Shown here: positions 25,706-34,875 of the stretch, piece after piece | Position numbering within the stretch: position 1 is the first letter of the stretch | How the letters are laid out: each line of letters begins with the position of its first letter | Assembly: GCF_900104025.1 (NCBI RefSeq) | Contig: NZ_FNIQ01000004.1 | Span: forward strand, 186,001-250,000 | Direction: 5' to 3' | Length of the DNA: 64,000 nucleotides | Origin: Geodermatophilus sp. DSM 45219 | Lineage (GTDB): Bacteria; Actinomycetota; Actinomycetes; Mycobacteriales; Geodermatophilaceae | The notes under the pieces: generated by a model | The model's input: only the letters and a program-made list of their open reading frames with translations | Databases searched by the model: none | What the model was told of the DNA's origin: nothing | Translations under genes and position numbers: made by a program

Positions 25706-27538
25706 ATGGAGGTGATTGGTCTCGGAGAGTTCGCGCGGGCATGGGCCGTCCACACCCGCCGCATGGGGTGGCTGCTCGGTGCCGGTGCCAGCGCCGCTGC
25801 CGGGGTGCCAACCGCCGCGCGTATTGTCGACGACCTCCTGCTTCGCCTGTACGCCGCTGACTTTCAACAGGTACGTCAGAACCTCGACCCTGGTGACCCC
25901 GCCGTAATGGCAAGGGTGCGCGCGCACTATGACGGCGCGAACGGCATCCCACCATTGGGCTCGCCGGATGACTACTCGGCTGCCTTCCAGGCCGCCATGC
26001 CGGACGCCGAGGTTCGCCGCCAGTACCTTCGACAGCTGTTCGCTGGTCGGATGCCGTGCTTCGGGCAACGGTTGCTCGGCGCCGCCGTGGCCGCCGGGGC
26101 CGCCGATCTCCTCATCACCACCAACTTCGACGACCTCATCGAAAGGGCCGTGACCGAGGCACACACAGCCCGGCGGAGTGGGCCCGCCCGGCTACTTTCG
26201 GTAGCGGCACTTGAGAGTCCGCGACGGGCCTCCACTGCCGTCGCCGACGATGAGTGGCCCCTGCTGATCAAGCTGCACGGGGACTTTCGCGAGACGGCTC
26301 TGAAGAACCTCGACAACGAGCTGCGAGACCAGGACACGACTCTGCGGAGGGTCATCGTCGACTCCAGTCGACGATTCGGGCTGGCTGTGGCTGGCTACAG
26401 CGGCCGCGACCAGAGCGTCATGAGCATGCTCGCCGATTCCCTGCAGCCCGATGCCTGGCCGGCAGGGCTGTGGTGGCTCACCAGGGATCCCCGGTCGCTA
26501 CCACCATCAGTGATCGAGCTGCTGGAACGAGCACGTGCGGCGGGAGTCGCTGCCCGTGTGGTGGAGTCCGCCACTTTCGACGAGGCCATGGGAGCACTGG
26601 CAGATCAGGTGCGCCTAGATGATGGGGTTCGGGCCTACGTCGATGGGCTGCGACCGCGTGCTCGCGTGGTCGACGCGCCTCTGCCCCACGCAGACGGTTC
26701 CTTTCCCGTCCTGAGATTGAACGCCGTCCCCATCCTCAGTGCGCCGTCCCAACTCCTGCGTGCGGCAGCGCCAGCCGGGGCGACCGCGGCGGACGTCCGT
26801 GATCGGCTTCGTGCCGCCGGCTGGCGTGGGGCTGCCGTTCTGGGACCGGACGAGGTGTTGGCCTTTGGAATCCCAGGCGATCTGCAGGCGGCATTGGGTA
26901 GCGGTCAGCCGCCGGACGTCGTCGAAGTCGATCTTCTGGCTGCGGATGTCGCTTCGCACCAGGTCGCCCTGGTCGGCGAGGCCATCGCTCGAGGGCTGGC
27001 GAGGCGGCTTCCGGTCAAGGCCCGCATCCGTGATACCGGCAACCGGCTCATCGTCGTTCCGGCGCGCCCTGATGAGCCAGCCAAGCTCGGCGGCATCCGG
27101 GAATCGCTGCAGCGGGCCTACGGCGAGCCCATCTGCGGAGAGCTTTCCAGCCAGTACGGCAAGAGCGACGGTGGCGCGCGTCGGAGGTTCGCCGAGGGTG
27201 TGGAGTTGCGCATCGAACGGTGGCTTGATCAGTCCTGGCTGATTTTCACGCCCTTCACCTGGGTCGAACCCACCGCCGAGATGGCGCAGGCGGCAAGGGA
27301 GCGCTCAGCACAGCGCCCCCTGGACCCCGCCGCCCCGTGGATCGCCGAACGGTGGACGCAGCGACGGCGCAACGAGACGTGGGCTGCCATTCTCGCCTCC
27401 TGGGCCGAACTGATGGCGCCTCGCTCCGGTGGTTGTCGGGTACACGCACTGCCGCGGGCGGTTGGCGACCGGCCCGGGGCGGTCGGGGGTTGCTTCGAGC
27501 TCGGCGGCATCACTGCCTACAGCCGGAGGGGTAGATGA
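25706..27538 (+). CDS. SIR2-APAZ protein of a SPARSA short-Argonaute system
   Basis: 610 aa from ATG 25706 (ATG 25688 is an alternative). The N-terminal SIR2 NADase domain is intact: GWLLGAGASAAAGVPT (21-36), TTNFDD (138-143, catalytic N140), KLHGD (189-193, catalytic H191) and GYSGRD (230-235). The C-terminal half, from about residue 310, matches the position and size of the APAZ domain that replaces the N-domain of long Argonautes. Its stop overlaps the start of a short Argonaute (ATGA). In known SPARSA systems the heterodimer senses invader nucleic acid by guide pairing and depletes NAD+, killing or arresting the cell. Catalytic residues are all present. Confidence 0.85.
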   Translation: MEVIGLGEFARAWAVHTRRMGWLLGAGASAAAGVPTAARIVDDLLLRLYAADFQQVRQNLDPGDPAVMARVRAHYDGANGIPPLGSPDDYSAAFQAAMPDAEVRRQYLRQLFAGRMPCFGQRLLGAAVAAGAADLLITTNFDDLIERAVTEAHTARRSGPARLLSVAALESPRRASTAVADDEWPLLIKLHGDFRETALKNLDNELRDQDTTLRRVIVDSSRRFGLAVAGYSGRDQSVMSMLADSLQPDAWPAGLWWLTRDPRSLPPSVIELLERARAAGVAARVVESATFDEAMGALADQVRLDDGVRAYVDGLRPRARVVDAPLPHADGSFPVLRLNAVPILSAPSQLLRAAAPAGATAADVRDRLRAAGWRGAAVLGPDEVLAFGIPGDLQAALGSGQPPDVVEVDLLAADVASHQVALVGEAIARGLARRLPVKARIRDTGNRLIVVPARPDEPAKLGGIRESLQRAYGEPICGELSSQYGKSDGGARRRFAEGVELRIERWLDQSWLIFTPFTWVEPTAEMAQAARERSAQRPLDPAAPWIAERWTQRRRNETWAAILASWAELMAPRSGGCRVHALPRAVGDRPGAVGGCFELGGITAYSRRGR

Positions 27539-28995
27539 CGCGCCCCGGCATGCCGCAGTCGACGCCGTCCAAGTCACCGCTGTCCGCGGGGGCCGTCAGC
27601 AGGCTTCCAGGGCATCGGCTTCTGGCCGAACCCGACCTCGTCTTCGGCGCTGGGCCCGGCGCCCCGCGCCACGCGCATCCGCTGGTCGGCCTGATGCGGC
27701 ACGGCCCGTACTCACGGCCGCCGACCGAGGCGGCAATCCGCGTCGCCACCATCACCGTGAGCGGGCAGCAGGGGCTCCTCAACGGATTTCTCAGTGGCCT
27801 GCGCAACGCCTACGAAGCGAGTGACCGGAAGTCCTACGTCCCGGCGTTCCCGGGGTTCGTGCAGGTGTTCGGCATCGACCTGGTGCCCGCGCACGGCCAA
27901 CACGTCGACCTCCATCCCGCTGCACTGGGAAGCGGCCCCGACGCCCATGAGCGGCTGGTTGAGGCGCTGGGCCGCGCCCTCAGCCGCCTGCACTCCAGCC
28001 GGGACGACTGGGACGTAGTCGTCTTCCTCCTGCCGACCGTCTGGGAACCGCTACGCGAATCTCCGGACGGGAAGTACCAGCTGCACGACCGTCTGAAGGC
28101 GTTCGCCGCACCGCTTGGGATACCGGTGCAGTTCTTGCGCGAGTCCTCCGCAGTGCAGTTCCGCCATCACGCCAGCCTGGCGTGGCGGCTGTCGATCGCT
28201 CTGCTGACGAAGGCCGGAGGCACCCCCTGGCGGATCGCGCCGACCACCCCGGAGGACACCGCCTACATCGGTTTGGCGTACGCCATCCGCGGCGGCACCA
28301 AGGACGCGTTCGTCACCTGCTGCTCGCAGGTCTTCGACGCCGAGGGCGGCGGTATGGAGTTCGTCGCCTACAACGTGGGAACCGACCGGGACTTGAAGAA
28401 TCCGCATCTAACGCGCGAGGAGATGCGGGCCGTTATGTCTCGCAGCGTTCGCCTCTACCAGCAACGACATGCCGGCCGTACCCCTCGCCGGATCAGCGTT
28501 CACAAGACGACCCGCTGGCGCCCCGAGGAGGTCGACGGCGTCTTCGACGCCTGGTCGGCCACTCCCGACATCGAGTGCGTCACGGTGCAGGCGCGCACGG
28601 CGTGGCGGGGCGTCGTCCTCGAACAGGGCAGGGGCGGCGCCCGGAGCGCGCCGGGCAGTTGGCCCGTGGAACGGGGCAGCATGCAGCAGCTGTCCGGACG
28701 CGCTGCCCTGCTGTGGGTCTCAGGGACTGCGCCGACCATGTCCCTGCGCGGCCGCCCCTACAACCCGAGCGTCAAGGGCATCCCGACTCCATGCGTCATC
28801 ACCCGTGACGCCGGGGCGGGGCCATTGGAGATCACCGCCACCGACATCCTGGCGCTGTCGAAGCTCGACTGGAACAACGATGCGGCATTTGACCCGACGC
28901 CAGTCACCATCGGGCACAGCCAGCGGCTTGCCCGCGTGATCGCTCATGTGCCGGAACTGCCGGACAACGTCTACCCGTATCGCCTGTTCATGTGA
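27535..28995 (+). CDS. Short prokaryotic Argonaute (MID-PIWI) of the SPARSA system
   Basis: 486 aa, short-pAgo size, with no N or PAZ region. The PIWI core motif KAGGTPW (226-232) is followed by DTAYIGLAYAI and ends with a short hydrophobic C-terminus (YPYRLFM), as in PIWI domains. The segment FLRESSAVQFRHHASLAWRLSIALL corresponds to the MID/PIWI junction. Short Argonautes are usually catalytically dead and act as guide-dependent sensors for the associated effector, here the SIR2-APAZ protein encoded just upstream with a 4-bp overlap. It binds a guide RNA and target DNA in characterised systems. Confidence 0.85.
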   Translation: MTRPGMPQSTPSKSPLSAGAVSRLPGHRLLAEPDLVFGAGPGAPRHAHPLVGLMRHGPYSRPPTEAAIRVATITVSGQQGLLNGFLSGLRNAYEASDRKSYVPAFPGFVQVFGIDLVPAHGQHVDLHPAALGSGPDAHERLVEALGRALSRLHSSRDDWDVVVFLLPTVWEPLRESPDGKYQLHDRLKAFAAPLGIPVQFLRESSAVQFRHHASLAWRLSIALLTKAGGTPWRIAPTTPEDTAYIGLAYAIRGGTKDAFVTCCSQVFDAEGGGMEFVAYNVGTDRDLKNPHLTREEMRAVMSRSVRLYQQRHAGRTPRRISVHKTTRWRPEEVDGVFDAWSATPDIECVTVQARTAWRGVVLEQGRGGARSAPGSWPVERGSMQQLSGRAALLWVSGTAPTMSLRGRPYNPSVKGIPTPCVITRDAGAGPLEITATDILALSKLDWNNDAAFDPTPVTIGHSQRLARVIAHVPELPDNVYPYRLFM

Positions 28996-29107
28996 CTAAG
29001 GGGCTCCACGATCCCAATGGCCCGTTCGAGCGGCCGCCGCACCGGCCCGACCAGCGTGTCGCCGGGGTGCCTCACGGGGCAGGGCTGTTGCCTGCGACGG
29101 TGGGCCG

Positions 29108-29977
29108 ATGATGACGACCTACGACATGGGGCCGCCAGGGCGTCGGCTGCGCATTTCCACGAACGACGAGGTCCTGCGCCCAGGGGTAGCCGCTCACCAG
29201 TTGACGTTGAGGATCAGCGTCCACGGCTCCTGGCTCGATCCCACTGATAGCCAGACATCGGCCGCGATGATCGTGGAGGGGACGGTGGAAGGAGGCGCTC
29301 CGCTCCGCCCGCTGTCGCTGATTCAAGCCCGCGTCATGAACGTCCGCAGCTTCCCCATCAACGAACGACTGGTCGTGCTGTTGTCGGACGACCAGTTGCT
29401 GCAACTCGAAGTCGACCGTGAGGACGGCGATGTCGAGCTACAGCTCGACCTCTCTGCGACCTTTCTGAACCTTCCACCGGGGGAGTACCCCACTTACGAC
29501 GCGCAGATCGCCTATCGCATCCCCGCTCGGCGCTGGCTGGAATTGCTGGACTCTGCCGGGAGGCTGATCGGCATCACTGTGCGCGTGCCTAGCCCGCTCA
29601 CCGACTCCGCCACGGGTGGCCAGGTGCCACGCGATACCGACCCGTCGCTTTCGCGAGCGAGTAAGCGCCTACGTGAGGCACGCGCCGCTCTCCGGGACGC
29701 GAATCCGGAGGCCTGTGTCCGGCTGTGCCGGCATGTACTCGACAGCCTGCGGTTGCTCGCTCCACCGCAATCGGCTGAGGCGGTCCGCAAGACGCCACCC
29801 CAGTCGAGAACCGAGCTGCAGCGGTGGTCGGCGCTTTTCCACGATTTGTACAGCCTCGCCAGCGCCGCGAGCCATGACGACGACACGACCGCGGACTTCA
29901 GATGGTCCCGCGAAGATGCTCAGGCGCTTCTGGCAGCGACGGCCGGTCTGCTCGCCCGGGTCAGAGGGGATCGCTGA
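29108..29977 (+). CDS. Unknown protein downstream of the SPARSA pair
   Basis: 289 aa, starting at ATG 29108, 112 bp after the Argonaute stop and on the same strand. The N-terminal 165 residues look beta-rich (HQLTLRISVHGSW, VELQLDLSATFLNLPPGEYPTYDAQIAYRIP), like an immunoglobulin- or C2-type sandwich. After a linker, the last 120 residues are helical (SRASKRLREARAALRD, SALFHDLYSLASAASHDDD, WSREDAQALLAATAGLLAR), resembling HEPN-like bundles but without an R-x4-H site. No family is recognised. It may be an accessory to the Argonaute system or an independent defence gene. Confidence 0.5.
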   Translation: MMTTYDMGPPGRRLRISTNDEVLRPGVAAHQLTLRISVHGSWLDPTDSQTSAAMIVEGTVEGGAPLRPLSLIQARVMNVRSFPINERLVVLLSDDQLLQLEVDREDGDVELQLDLSATFLNLPPGEYPTYDAQIAYRIPARRWLELLDSAGRLIGITVRVPSPLTDSATGGQVPRDTDPSLSRASKRLREARAALRDANPEACVRLCRHVLDSLRLLAPPQSAEAVRKTPPQSRTELQRWSALFHDLYSLASAASHDDDTTADFRWSREDAQALLAATAGLLARVRGDR

Positions 29978-29998
29978 TCGGGCACGGCCACCGTCACC

Positions 29999-31639
29999 TC
30001 ATTGGGTCGAGAGGGCGTAGTCCAGGAACTCGCGGTGCGGCCTCCTCTGTACATCCCAACGCCCTCGGGCGTCCGGCGGACGGGGCCGCTGCTCGCAGAC
30101 GGTGAGGCACACGAGCTTGCGCGCGCGAGACACCGCGACGAAGTATTCCTCGCGTTGGTCGTTACCCCAGAACATCTCGTGCTCGACCCCGAGGACGACG
30201 ACGACGTCGTACTCCAGACCCTTGGCCTTGTGCACGGTCAACAGCTTGACGGCGTCACGCCCCTTGAACTCCCGCAGGGCTTGGATCACATCGCCGGTCT
30301 CAGACCACAGCTGCTCCAGACGGGTGTGGACCGACTCGATGACTTCCTGTAGCCGCTGGCCTTGCTGATACGCCGGGGCCAGGGCCGTGAGCATCTCCTC
30401 GCCGAGCAAGCCGAGGAATCGGTCGACCAACTCGCGCAGCGTCCCGTGCTGGCCCTCGCCGTACTCGCGTCGCGCTTCGTCGATCGCCCGCCGCAGTTCG
30501 GCATGCGGCCGCTCGGAGAGTTCGTCGTCGACCCGCCATCCGATCGCCACGTCCAACAGCCTCGTGTACGCGTCGGGCTCCCGCTCGCCCGTCACCACCG
30601 CGAGGAAGTCGACGATCAGCGTGGCGGCCGGCTCAGCCGACAGGTCTTGCAGTTCCGTCTCTTCCCGAAACGGCACATCTCGCGCGCGCAGCTCCGAGCG
30701 CAGCGCCTCGGTGTAGGGGCCGACCTGAGCACGAACCAGAATCGCGATCTCCTCCGCGGGCACATCGTCGATCGTGATCCATGCTGCGATGCGGTCAGCG
30801 AGCTCGCGAGCCTCCTCCGCGCTGTCGCGATAGCGGAGGACCTCGATCTCCCCGCCGTCGCCGGCGAGGTCCACGTCGGGGACGGCAGCCGACGGCTCCA
30901 TGTCGCGGACCATGGCGTTCTGCATCCTCCGCAGGCGCGGCTGTGCGCGGAAGTTGAGGTACAGGGTCAACGGTTGCGCCGTGAAGTCCTCGGCGAACCG
31001 CCCGAGAACTCCTTCGAGCGCCCCGGCCCAGCCCATGATGCGCTGCTTGACGTCACCCACTGCGCTGAGTCCAACGTCGGTGCCGTGGAAAGCCGCATGC
31101 AGGAGCATGTACTGGTTCGTCGTGCAGTCCTGGAACTCGTCCAGGAAGACGAACCCGTAGGTCTGTCTCAACGCCGCCCGGGCGAAAGGGCTCGACTCGA
31201 GGATCGTCGTCGCCAGAGGTGCCAGGGAGTCGAAGTCGACCTGGCGTCCTGGGATGCGGTCCCTGCCAATGGTGTAGTCCGGGTCCAGCGCATCGATCCC
31301 GCTCAGCACAGGCCGGAAGGCATCGATTAGCCGCTTGGCGAAGGCATGGAAGGTGTAGCTGTCAAGCCGGGCTGCGAGTTCCGGTGAGCACCGTCGCCGA
31401 ACCCGGTCCTTGAGGTTCTTGGCGGCGTCGACCTTGAAGGAGATGGCCAGAATCCGGCGCGGATAGCGGCACTGGCCAGTGCGCAGGAGGAAGTCGGCGC
31501 GCTGAGCGAGAAGCTCCGTCTTGCCTGCGCCTGGGCCGGCCGTGACCACGAGGCTGCGCTCCGTCATGGTGACGGCGGTGAGCGCGTTCGGCTCCAGCGT
31601 CATGTCCGCCGCTGGCAGCCATGCTTCTGGTGCGATCAC
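29999..31639 (-). CDS. gajB: UvrD/PcrA-like helicase, Gabija GajB
   Basis: 546 aa from a GTG overlapping the upstream stop (GTGA). Superfamily 1 helicase motifs are in order: Walker A VVTAGPGAGKTE (31-42), motif Ia ILAISFKVDAA, Walker B FVFLDEFQD, VGDVKQRIMGW, LYLNFRAQPRLRRMQ, and the C-terminal LLTVHKAKGLEYDVVVVLG. The size and the obligate neighbour, an OLD-family nuclease, match GajB of the Gabija anti-phage system. GajB is thought to sense DNA ends or ssDNA and activate GajA. It is convergent with the unknown gene at 29.1-30.0 kb. Confidence 0.8.
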   Translation of the reverse strand: MIAPEAWLPAADMTLEPNALTAVTMTERSLVVTAGPGAGKTELLAQRADFLLRTGQCRYPRRILAISFKVDAAKNLKDRVRRRCSPELAARLDSYTFHAFAKRLIDAFRPVLSGIDALDPDYTIGRDRIPGRQVDFDSLAPLATTILESSPFARAALRQTYGFVFLDEFQDCTTNQYMLLHAAFHGTDVGLSAVGDVKQRIMGWAGALEGVLGRFAEDFTAQPLTLYLNFRAQPRLRRMQNAMVRDMEPSAAVPDVDLAGDGGEIEVLRYRDSAEEARELADRIAAWITIDDVPAEEIAILVRAQVGPYTEALRSELRARDVPFREETELQDLSAEPAATLIVDFLAVVTGEREPDAYTRLLDVAIGWRVDDELSERPHAELRRAIDEARREYGEGQHGTLRELVDRFLGLLGEEMLTALAPAYQQGQRLQEVIESVHTRLEQLWSETGDVIQALREFKGRDAVKLLTVHKAKGLEYDVVVVLGVEHEMFWGNDQREEYFVAVSRARKLVCLTVCEQRPRPPDARGRWDVQRRPHREFLDYALSTQ

Positions 31640-33564
31640 TCAGGGATTCCGAGTAGCTCGATGTCGACCAGGACGATGAGCCGGCGGATCGGCTCGGGCA
31701 TCGAGGTACTGAGTGTCTCGTCGTCGAGCTGAGCCAGTGCGGCGAGGTGCTCGGCCGGCTTGCTGCCCAGCTTGAACCGCTGGTGGTAGGCGCCGAAGAG
31801 GCGCTTCTCCTCCTCGTCATAGCCCACCGCGTCACCCTTCTTGCCAAGGACTGACTTGATGTCCTCCGACGTGGGGGGCTGCCGGTCGTCTGCCTCAAGG
31901 CCGTAGGCCTCGGGCAACAACTGCAGCATGCTGAAGTCGAGGTCGAGGGGGTTGGAGAAGAAGACGCCATGCTCCTCCAGGAACTTCACGGCCTTCCGGC
32001 CGGTCTCGCTGCGGAGGGACTTCCCTTCCTTCGCCGCCTTGGCGATGGCGTCGGCGTGGGCTTGGGTCACCCGGCTGCCGGACGGGCTGTAGAGCAACAG
32101 TTGGTCGGCGGCGTACTTGAGCCGTCCCCAGCCGCCCTGGTATCGGCCGAGGTCAAGGTCGAGCAGGGTGACGTGTGGGATGCCGAGCCCATGCAGCAGT
32201 CGCCAGAAGTGGTTGACGTGCCGACCTCCGAGCGGCACAACCGAGATGGCCGTCGTATCAGCGTCCAGGGCGGCGGCCTGCAGGCAGCGGGGGAGGACAA
32301 CCTCCTCGCTGTCGCCTTCCCCGAGCACGACCAGCCGGGCGAAGTACAACTCCGGGTACGCGTGCAGCGCCTCACGCACGAACTTGTGGGCCTCGTCGGC
32401 CTTCTCGGGCATGGTCACGCTGCTGACCGTTGTGAGTCGCTGCTCGTCCAACCGGAGGTAGCGGACCTGGGCCGGCTCCACCCGCCGCATCAGCGACGGG
32501 GAATGCGTGGCCACCACGGCCTGCGCGTCGTTGCCGTCGGCCATTCGGGAGAGCGCAGCCAGCACGCGTCCGAGGTAGTGCGGCGAGAGGCTGTTCTCAG
32601 GTTCCTCGACGGCGAGCAAGGTGAAAACCGGCGGGCGCAGCCGGCCAAGGTCAAACGTGGTGAGTCGGCCGGCGAGGGCTTCCCTGCCGATGGACTGGGC
32701 AGCCAGCACAAGGGAGATGTAGAGCAGGGACATCTGGCCGTCGCTGAGCAGGGAGAAGTCGACGATCGGCTCGCCGTGCCCCGGCGCGAACTCGAGGGTG
32801 ACGTACCGCAGGATCCCCTCGATCTCGCTGCGCACGAACGACAGGCGGGGGTTGGTGAGAAAGGCGCCGGTGTGCATTGAGCGCCACTGCGTCGCCAGGC
32901 CAGATGTCACATCCGCGATCGCGGCGTTGGCAGCGAGGGCTTCGCTGATCTGCTCTCCCAGGCCAGTGACGGTGTCGCGTTGGCTTTGCCAGTCCGCGGC
33001 GCGCAGGAGTCGGCCGAGCAGCGAGTTGGCGGCGTAGGACACGTGGTCGGCGGGATCGCGGCGGGCCGGCAGGTAGTGGACCTGGATGGCGCCCCTGTCG
33101 TAGCGGTTCACCGCGGCCAACCGGATTGGCTCGTCGTCGTCGCCGACGGCCAGGACGTGCGCGAGTTCTTGGTTGATCTCGCCGTCCTCGTCCAACTCCG
33201 CGGTGAGCCTGAAGCGGACCGTGGGCACGCCATCAACGCTCTCCATGCGCATGTGCGTGAAGTGCGGCGGCACGGTTGGCTGGGGGGCGTCCTCATCCAG
33301 CTCAGGGAAGGCGAAGTCGGCCTCCAGCCAGAGGGTTCGCGCCGTTCCGGCGCCCGGGGTCTCGCCGCGTGAGACATGGAAGTCGCCGGCGACGACTCGG
33401 CGCAGGCTCGGCTCGAAGCCGAACATGCGGGCCAGCGCCTGCAGGAAGGCGGTCTTGCCTGTGCCGTTGGGCCCGAGCAGGAAGGTGAGTCTCTCGTAGG
33501 AGATTTCGACCGGTTCCGGCCCCACCGAACGGAAGCCGCTCATGCGCATCCGGGTGAGCTGCAC
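31636..33564 (-). CDS. gajA: OLD-family ATPase-TOPRIM endonuclease, Gabija GajA
   Basis: 642 aa from GTG 33564, chosen because GGGGGA stands 3 nt before it and homologues begin with a motif like MRMSGFRSV; an ATG at 33669 would add 35 residues. The ABC-type ATPase has Walker A LLGPNGTGKT (29-38), the signature-like LSDGQMSLLYI and Walker B FTLLAVEEPENSLS. The C-terminal TOPRIM nuclease has LVVLGEGDSEE and LLDLDLGR, the metal-binding E and DxD. GajA is the sequence-directed nicking nuclease of Gabija. It is translationally coupled to the helicase. An unrelated OLD pair cannot be fully excluded. Confidence 0.75.
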   Translation of the reverse strand: MQLTRMRMSGFRSVGPEPVEISYERLTFLLGPNGTGKTAFLQALARMFGFEPSLRRVVAGDFHVSRGETPGAGTARTLWLEADFAFPELDEDAPQPTVPPHFTHMRMESVDGVPTVRFRLTAELDEDGEINQELAHVLAVGDDDEPIRLAAVNRYDRGAIQVHYLPARRDPADHVSYAANSLLGRLLRAADWQSQRDTVTGLGEQISEALAANAAIADVTSGLATQWRSMHTGAFLTNPRLSFVRSEIEGILRYVTLEFAPGHGEPIVDFSLLSDGQMSLLYISLVLAAQSIGREALAGRLTTFDLGRLRPPVFTLLAVEEPENSLSPHYLGRVLAALSRMADGNDAQAVVATHSPSLMRRVEPAQVRYLRLDEQRLTTVSSVTMPEKADEAHKFVREALHAYPELYFARLVVLGEGDSEEVVLPRCLQAAALDADTTAISVVPLGGRHVNHFWRLLHGLGIPHVTLLDLDLGRYQGGWGRLKYAADQLLLYSPSGSRVTQAHADAIAKAAKEGKSLRSETGRKAVKFLEEHGVFFSNPLDLDFSMLQLLPEAYGLEADDRQPPTSEDIKSVLGKKGDAVGYDEEEKRLFGAYHQRFKLGSKPAEHLAALAQLDDETLSTSMPEPIRRLIVLVDIELLGIPE

Positions 33565-33872
33565 GTGTCCCCCGTTCACCGTTCTCGTCGGGCGCGGTCC
33601 GGTTGCGGCCGGCACCTCGCAAGAAACTAGTCTCGCCTGGCTCATGCCCATACGTGGGCAACTGACCACCTAGTGGTCTCCCCCAGGAACCTCTTGGCCG
33701 AAGGCTGCCCCATCTGTGGGGTCCCGGCGGGGGTGGGGCGCGATGAACGTGCCGTTGCGGACGTGGTCGAGGAGGTATGCCAGTGAGCAACGCTGCCGGT
33801 GACGCGGTACACGAGTCGGACCAGGTGTACGACCGAAGGCAGGTCGAACAGACGCTATTGAGCCCGTGGCAC

Positions 33873-33953
33873 GTTGTGGTCACAGGCAGCCATGCAGAGA
33901 CGTGAAACCGAACTGCGACCTGGCCGTTGCGGGACGCCAAGCGTGACCACAAC
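33873..33953. repeat. 11-bp inverted repeat pair next to the IS element
   Basis: GTTGTGGTCAC at 33873-33883 and its exact complement GTGACCACAAC at 33943-33953, 59 bp apart, ending just before the IS3 left end. The roughly 390 bp between gajA and the IS hold no convincing gene. This could be the end of another decayed mobile element or an operator pair. Confidence 0.4.
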
Positions 33954-33996
33954 ATGAGGGACTGCTGCAGCTTCGGTTGACAGCGGTTGGGGCTGA

Positions 33997-34875
33997 TCAT
34001 GCTGCTACGGCAGCCTGACTGGTGAAGGCAAGCTCGTACTCGACCGGGGTGAGCTTGCCGAGGGCACGCTGCCGGCGGCGCCGGTTGTAGGTGTGTTCGA
34101 TCCAGAACACGACTGCGTTGTGGAGCTCGTCGCGGGTGCGCCAGCGCCGGCGATCCAGGACGTTCTTCTGCAGCAGCGCGTGCCAGGACTCCATGGCGGC
34201 GTTGTCGCCCGCGGAGGCGACGCGGCCCATCGAGCCCTGCAGACCGGCGGCGGTCAGGACGGCCCGGAAGGATCGTGCTCGAAATTGGGATCCGCGGTCG
34301 CTGTGCACCACCACCACACCCGTCGGCTGGCGCCGGGCAACGGTTGTGCGTAGCGCGGTGACGGCCAGCTGGGCGGTCATTCGCTCGTCAAGGGCGTAGC
34401 CGACGATTCGGTTGCTGAACAGGTCCTTGATCGCGCAGCAGTAGAGCTTGCCCTCGGCGGTGGGGTGTTCGGTGATGTCGGTGACCCAGACCTGATCGGG
34501 GCGCTGCGCGGTGAAGTTCCGCTGCACGTGGTCGTCGTGCACCGCCGGGCCAGGCGTCTTGCCCGCGCCTCGCCGGCCCTTGCGCACGGTCGTCGACCAC
34601 AGCTTCTGCTGGGAGCACAGTCGCCAGATGCGCCGCTCACCGGCGATCAGGCCGGCGCCAGCGACTTCGTCGGCGAGGAACCGGTAGCCGAACTCCGGGT
34701 CCTCGCCGTGGGCGTCGATGAGGGCGTTGGTGAGGTAAGCGTCCTCGAGGTCACGCTGGCTGATGGGCGCGGCAGTCCAGGCGTAGTAGGCCTGGGCCGA
34801 GTGGCCCAGCACCCCGCAGGTCAGCCGCACGGGGATGCCCTCGGCGGCCAAGTCACGGACCAGCGGGTAGCTCAT
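33997..34875 (-). CDS. IS3-family transposase OrfB (DDE integrase-type)
   Basis: 292 aa. An N-terminal HTH_21-like segment (LTCGVLGHSAQAYYAWT) is followed by the rve catalytic core with the DDE triad: D in VWVTDITEH, D in VVVHSDRGSQF and E in NAAMESWHALLQ. The ending YNRRRRQRALGKLTPVEYE is typical of IS3-family OrfB. Its ATG overlaps the OrfA stop (ATGA); in IS3 elements a fused OrfAB is usually made by a -1 frameshift in this overlap, here within CCCAAAATGA. Complete. Confidence 0.9.
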   Translation of the reverse strand: MSYPLVRDLAAEGIPVRLTCGVLGHSAQAYYAWTAAPISQRDLEDAYLTNALIDAHGEDPEFGYRFLADEVAGAGLIAGERRIWRLCSQQKLWSTTVRKGRRGAGKTPGPAVHDDHVQRNFTAQRPDQVWVTDITEHPTAEGKLYCCAIKDLFSNRIVGYALDERMTAQLAVTALRTTVARRQPTGVVVVHSDRGSQFRARSFRAVLTAAGLQGSMGRVASAGDNAAMESWHALLQKNVLDRRRWRTRDELHNAVVFWIEHTYNRRRRQRALGKLTPVEYELAFTSQAAVAA

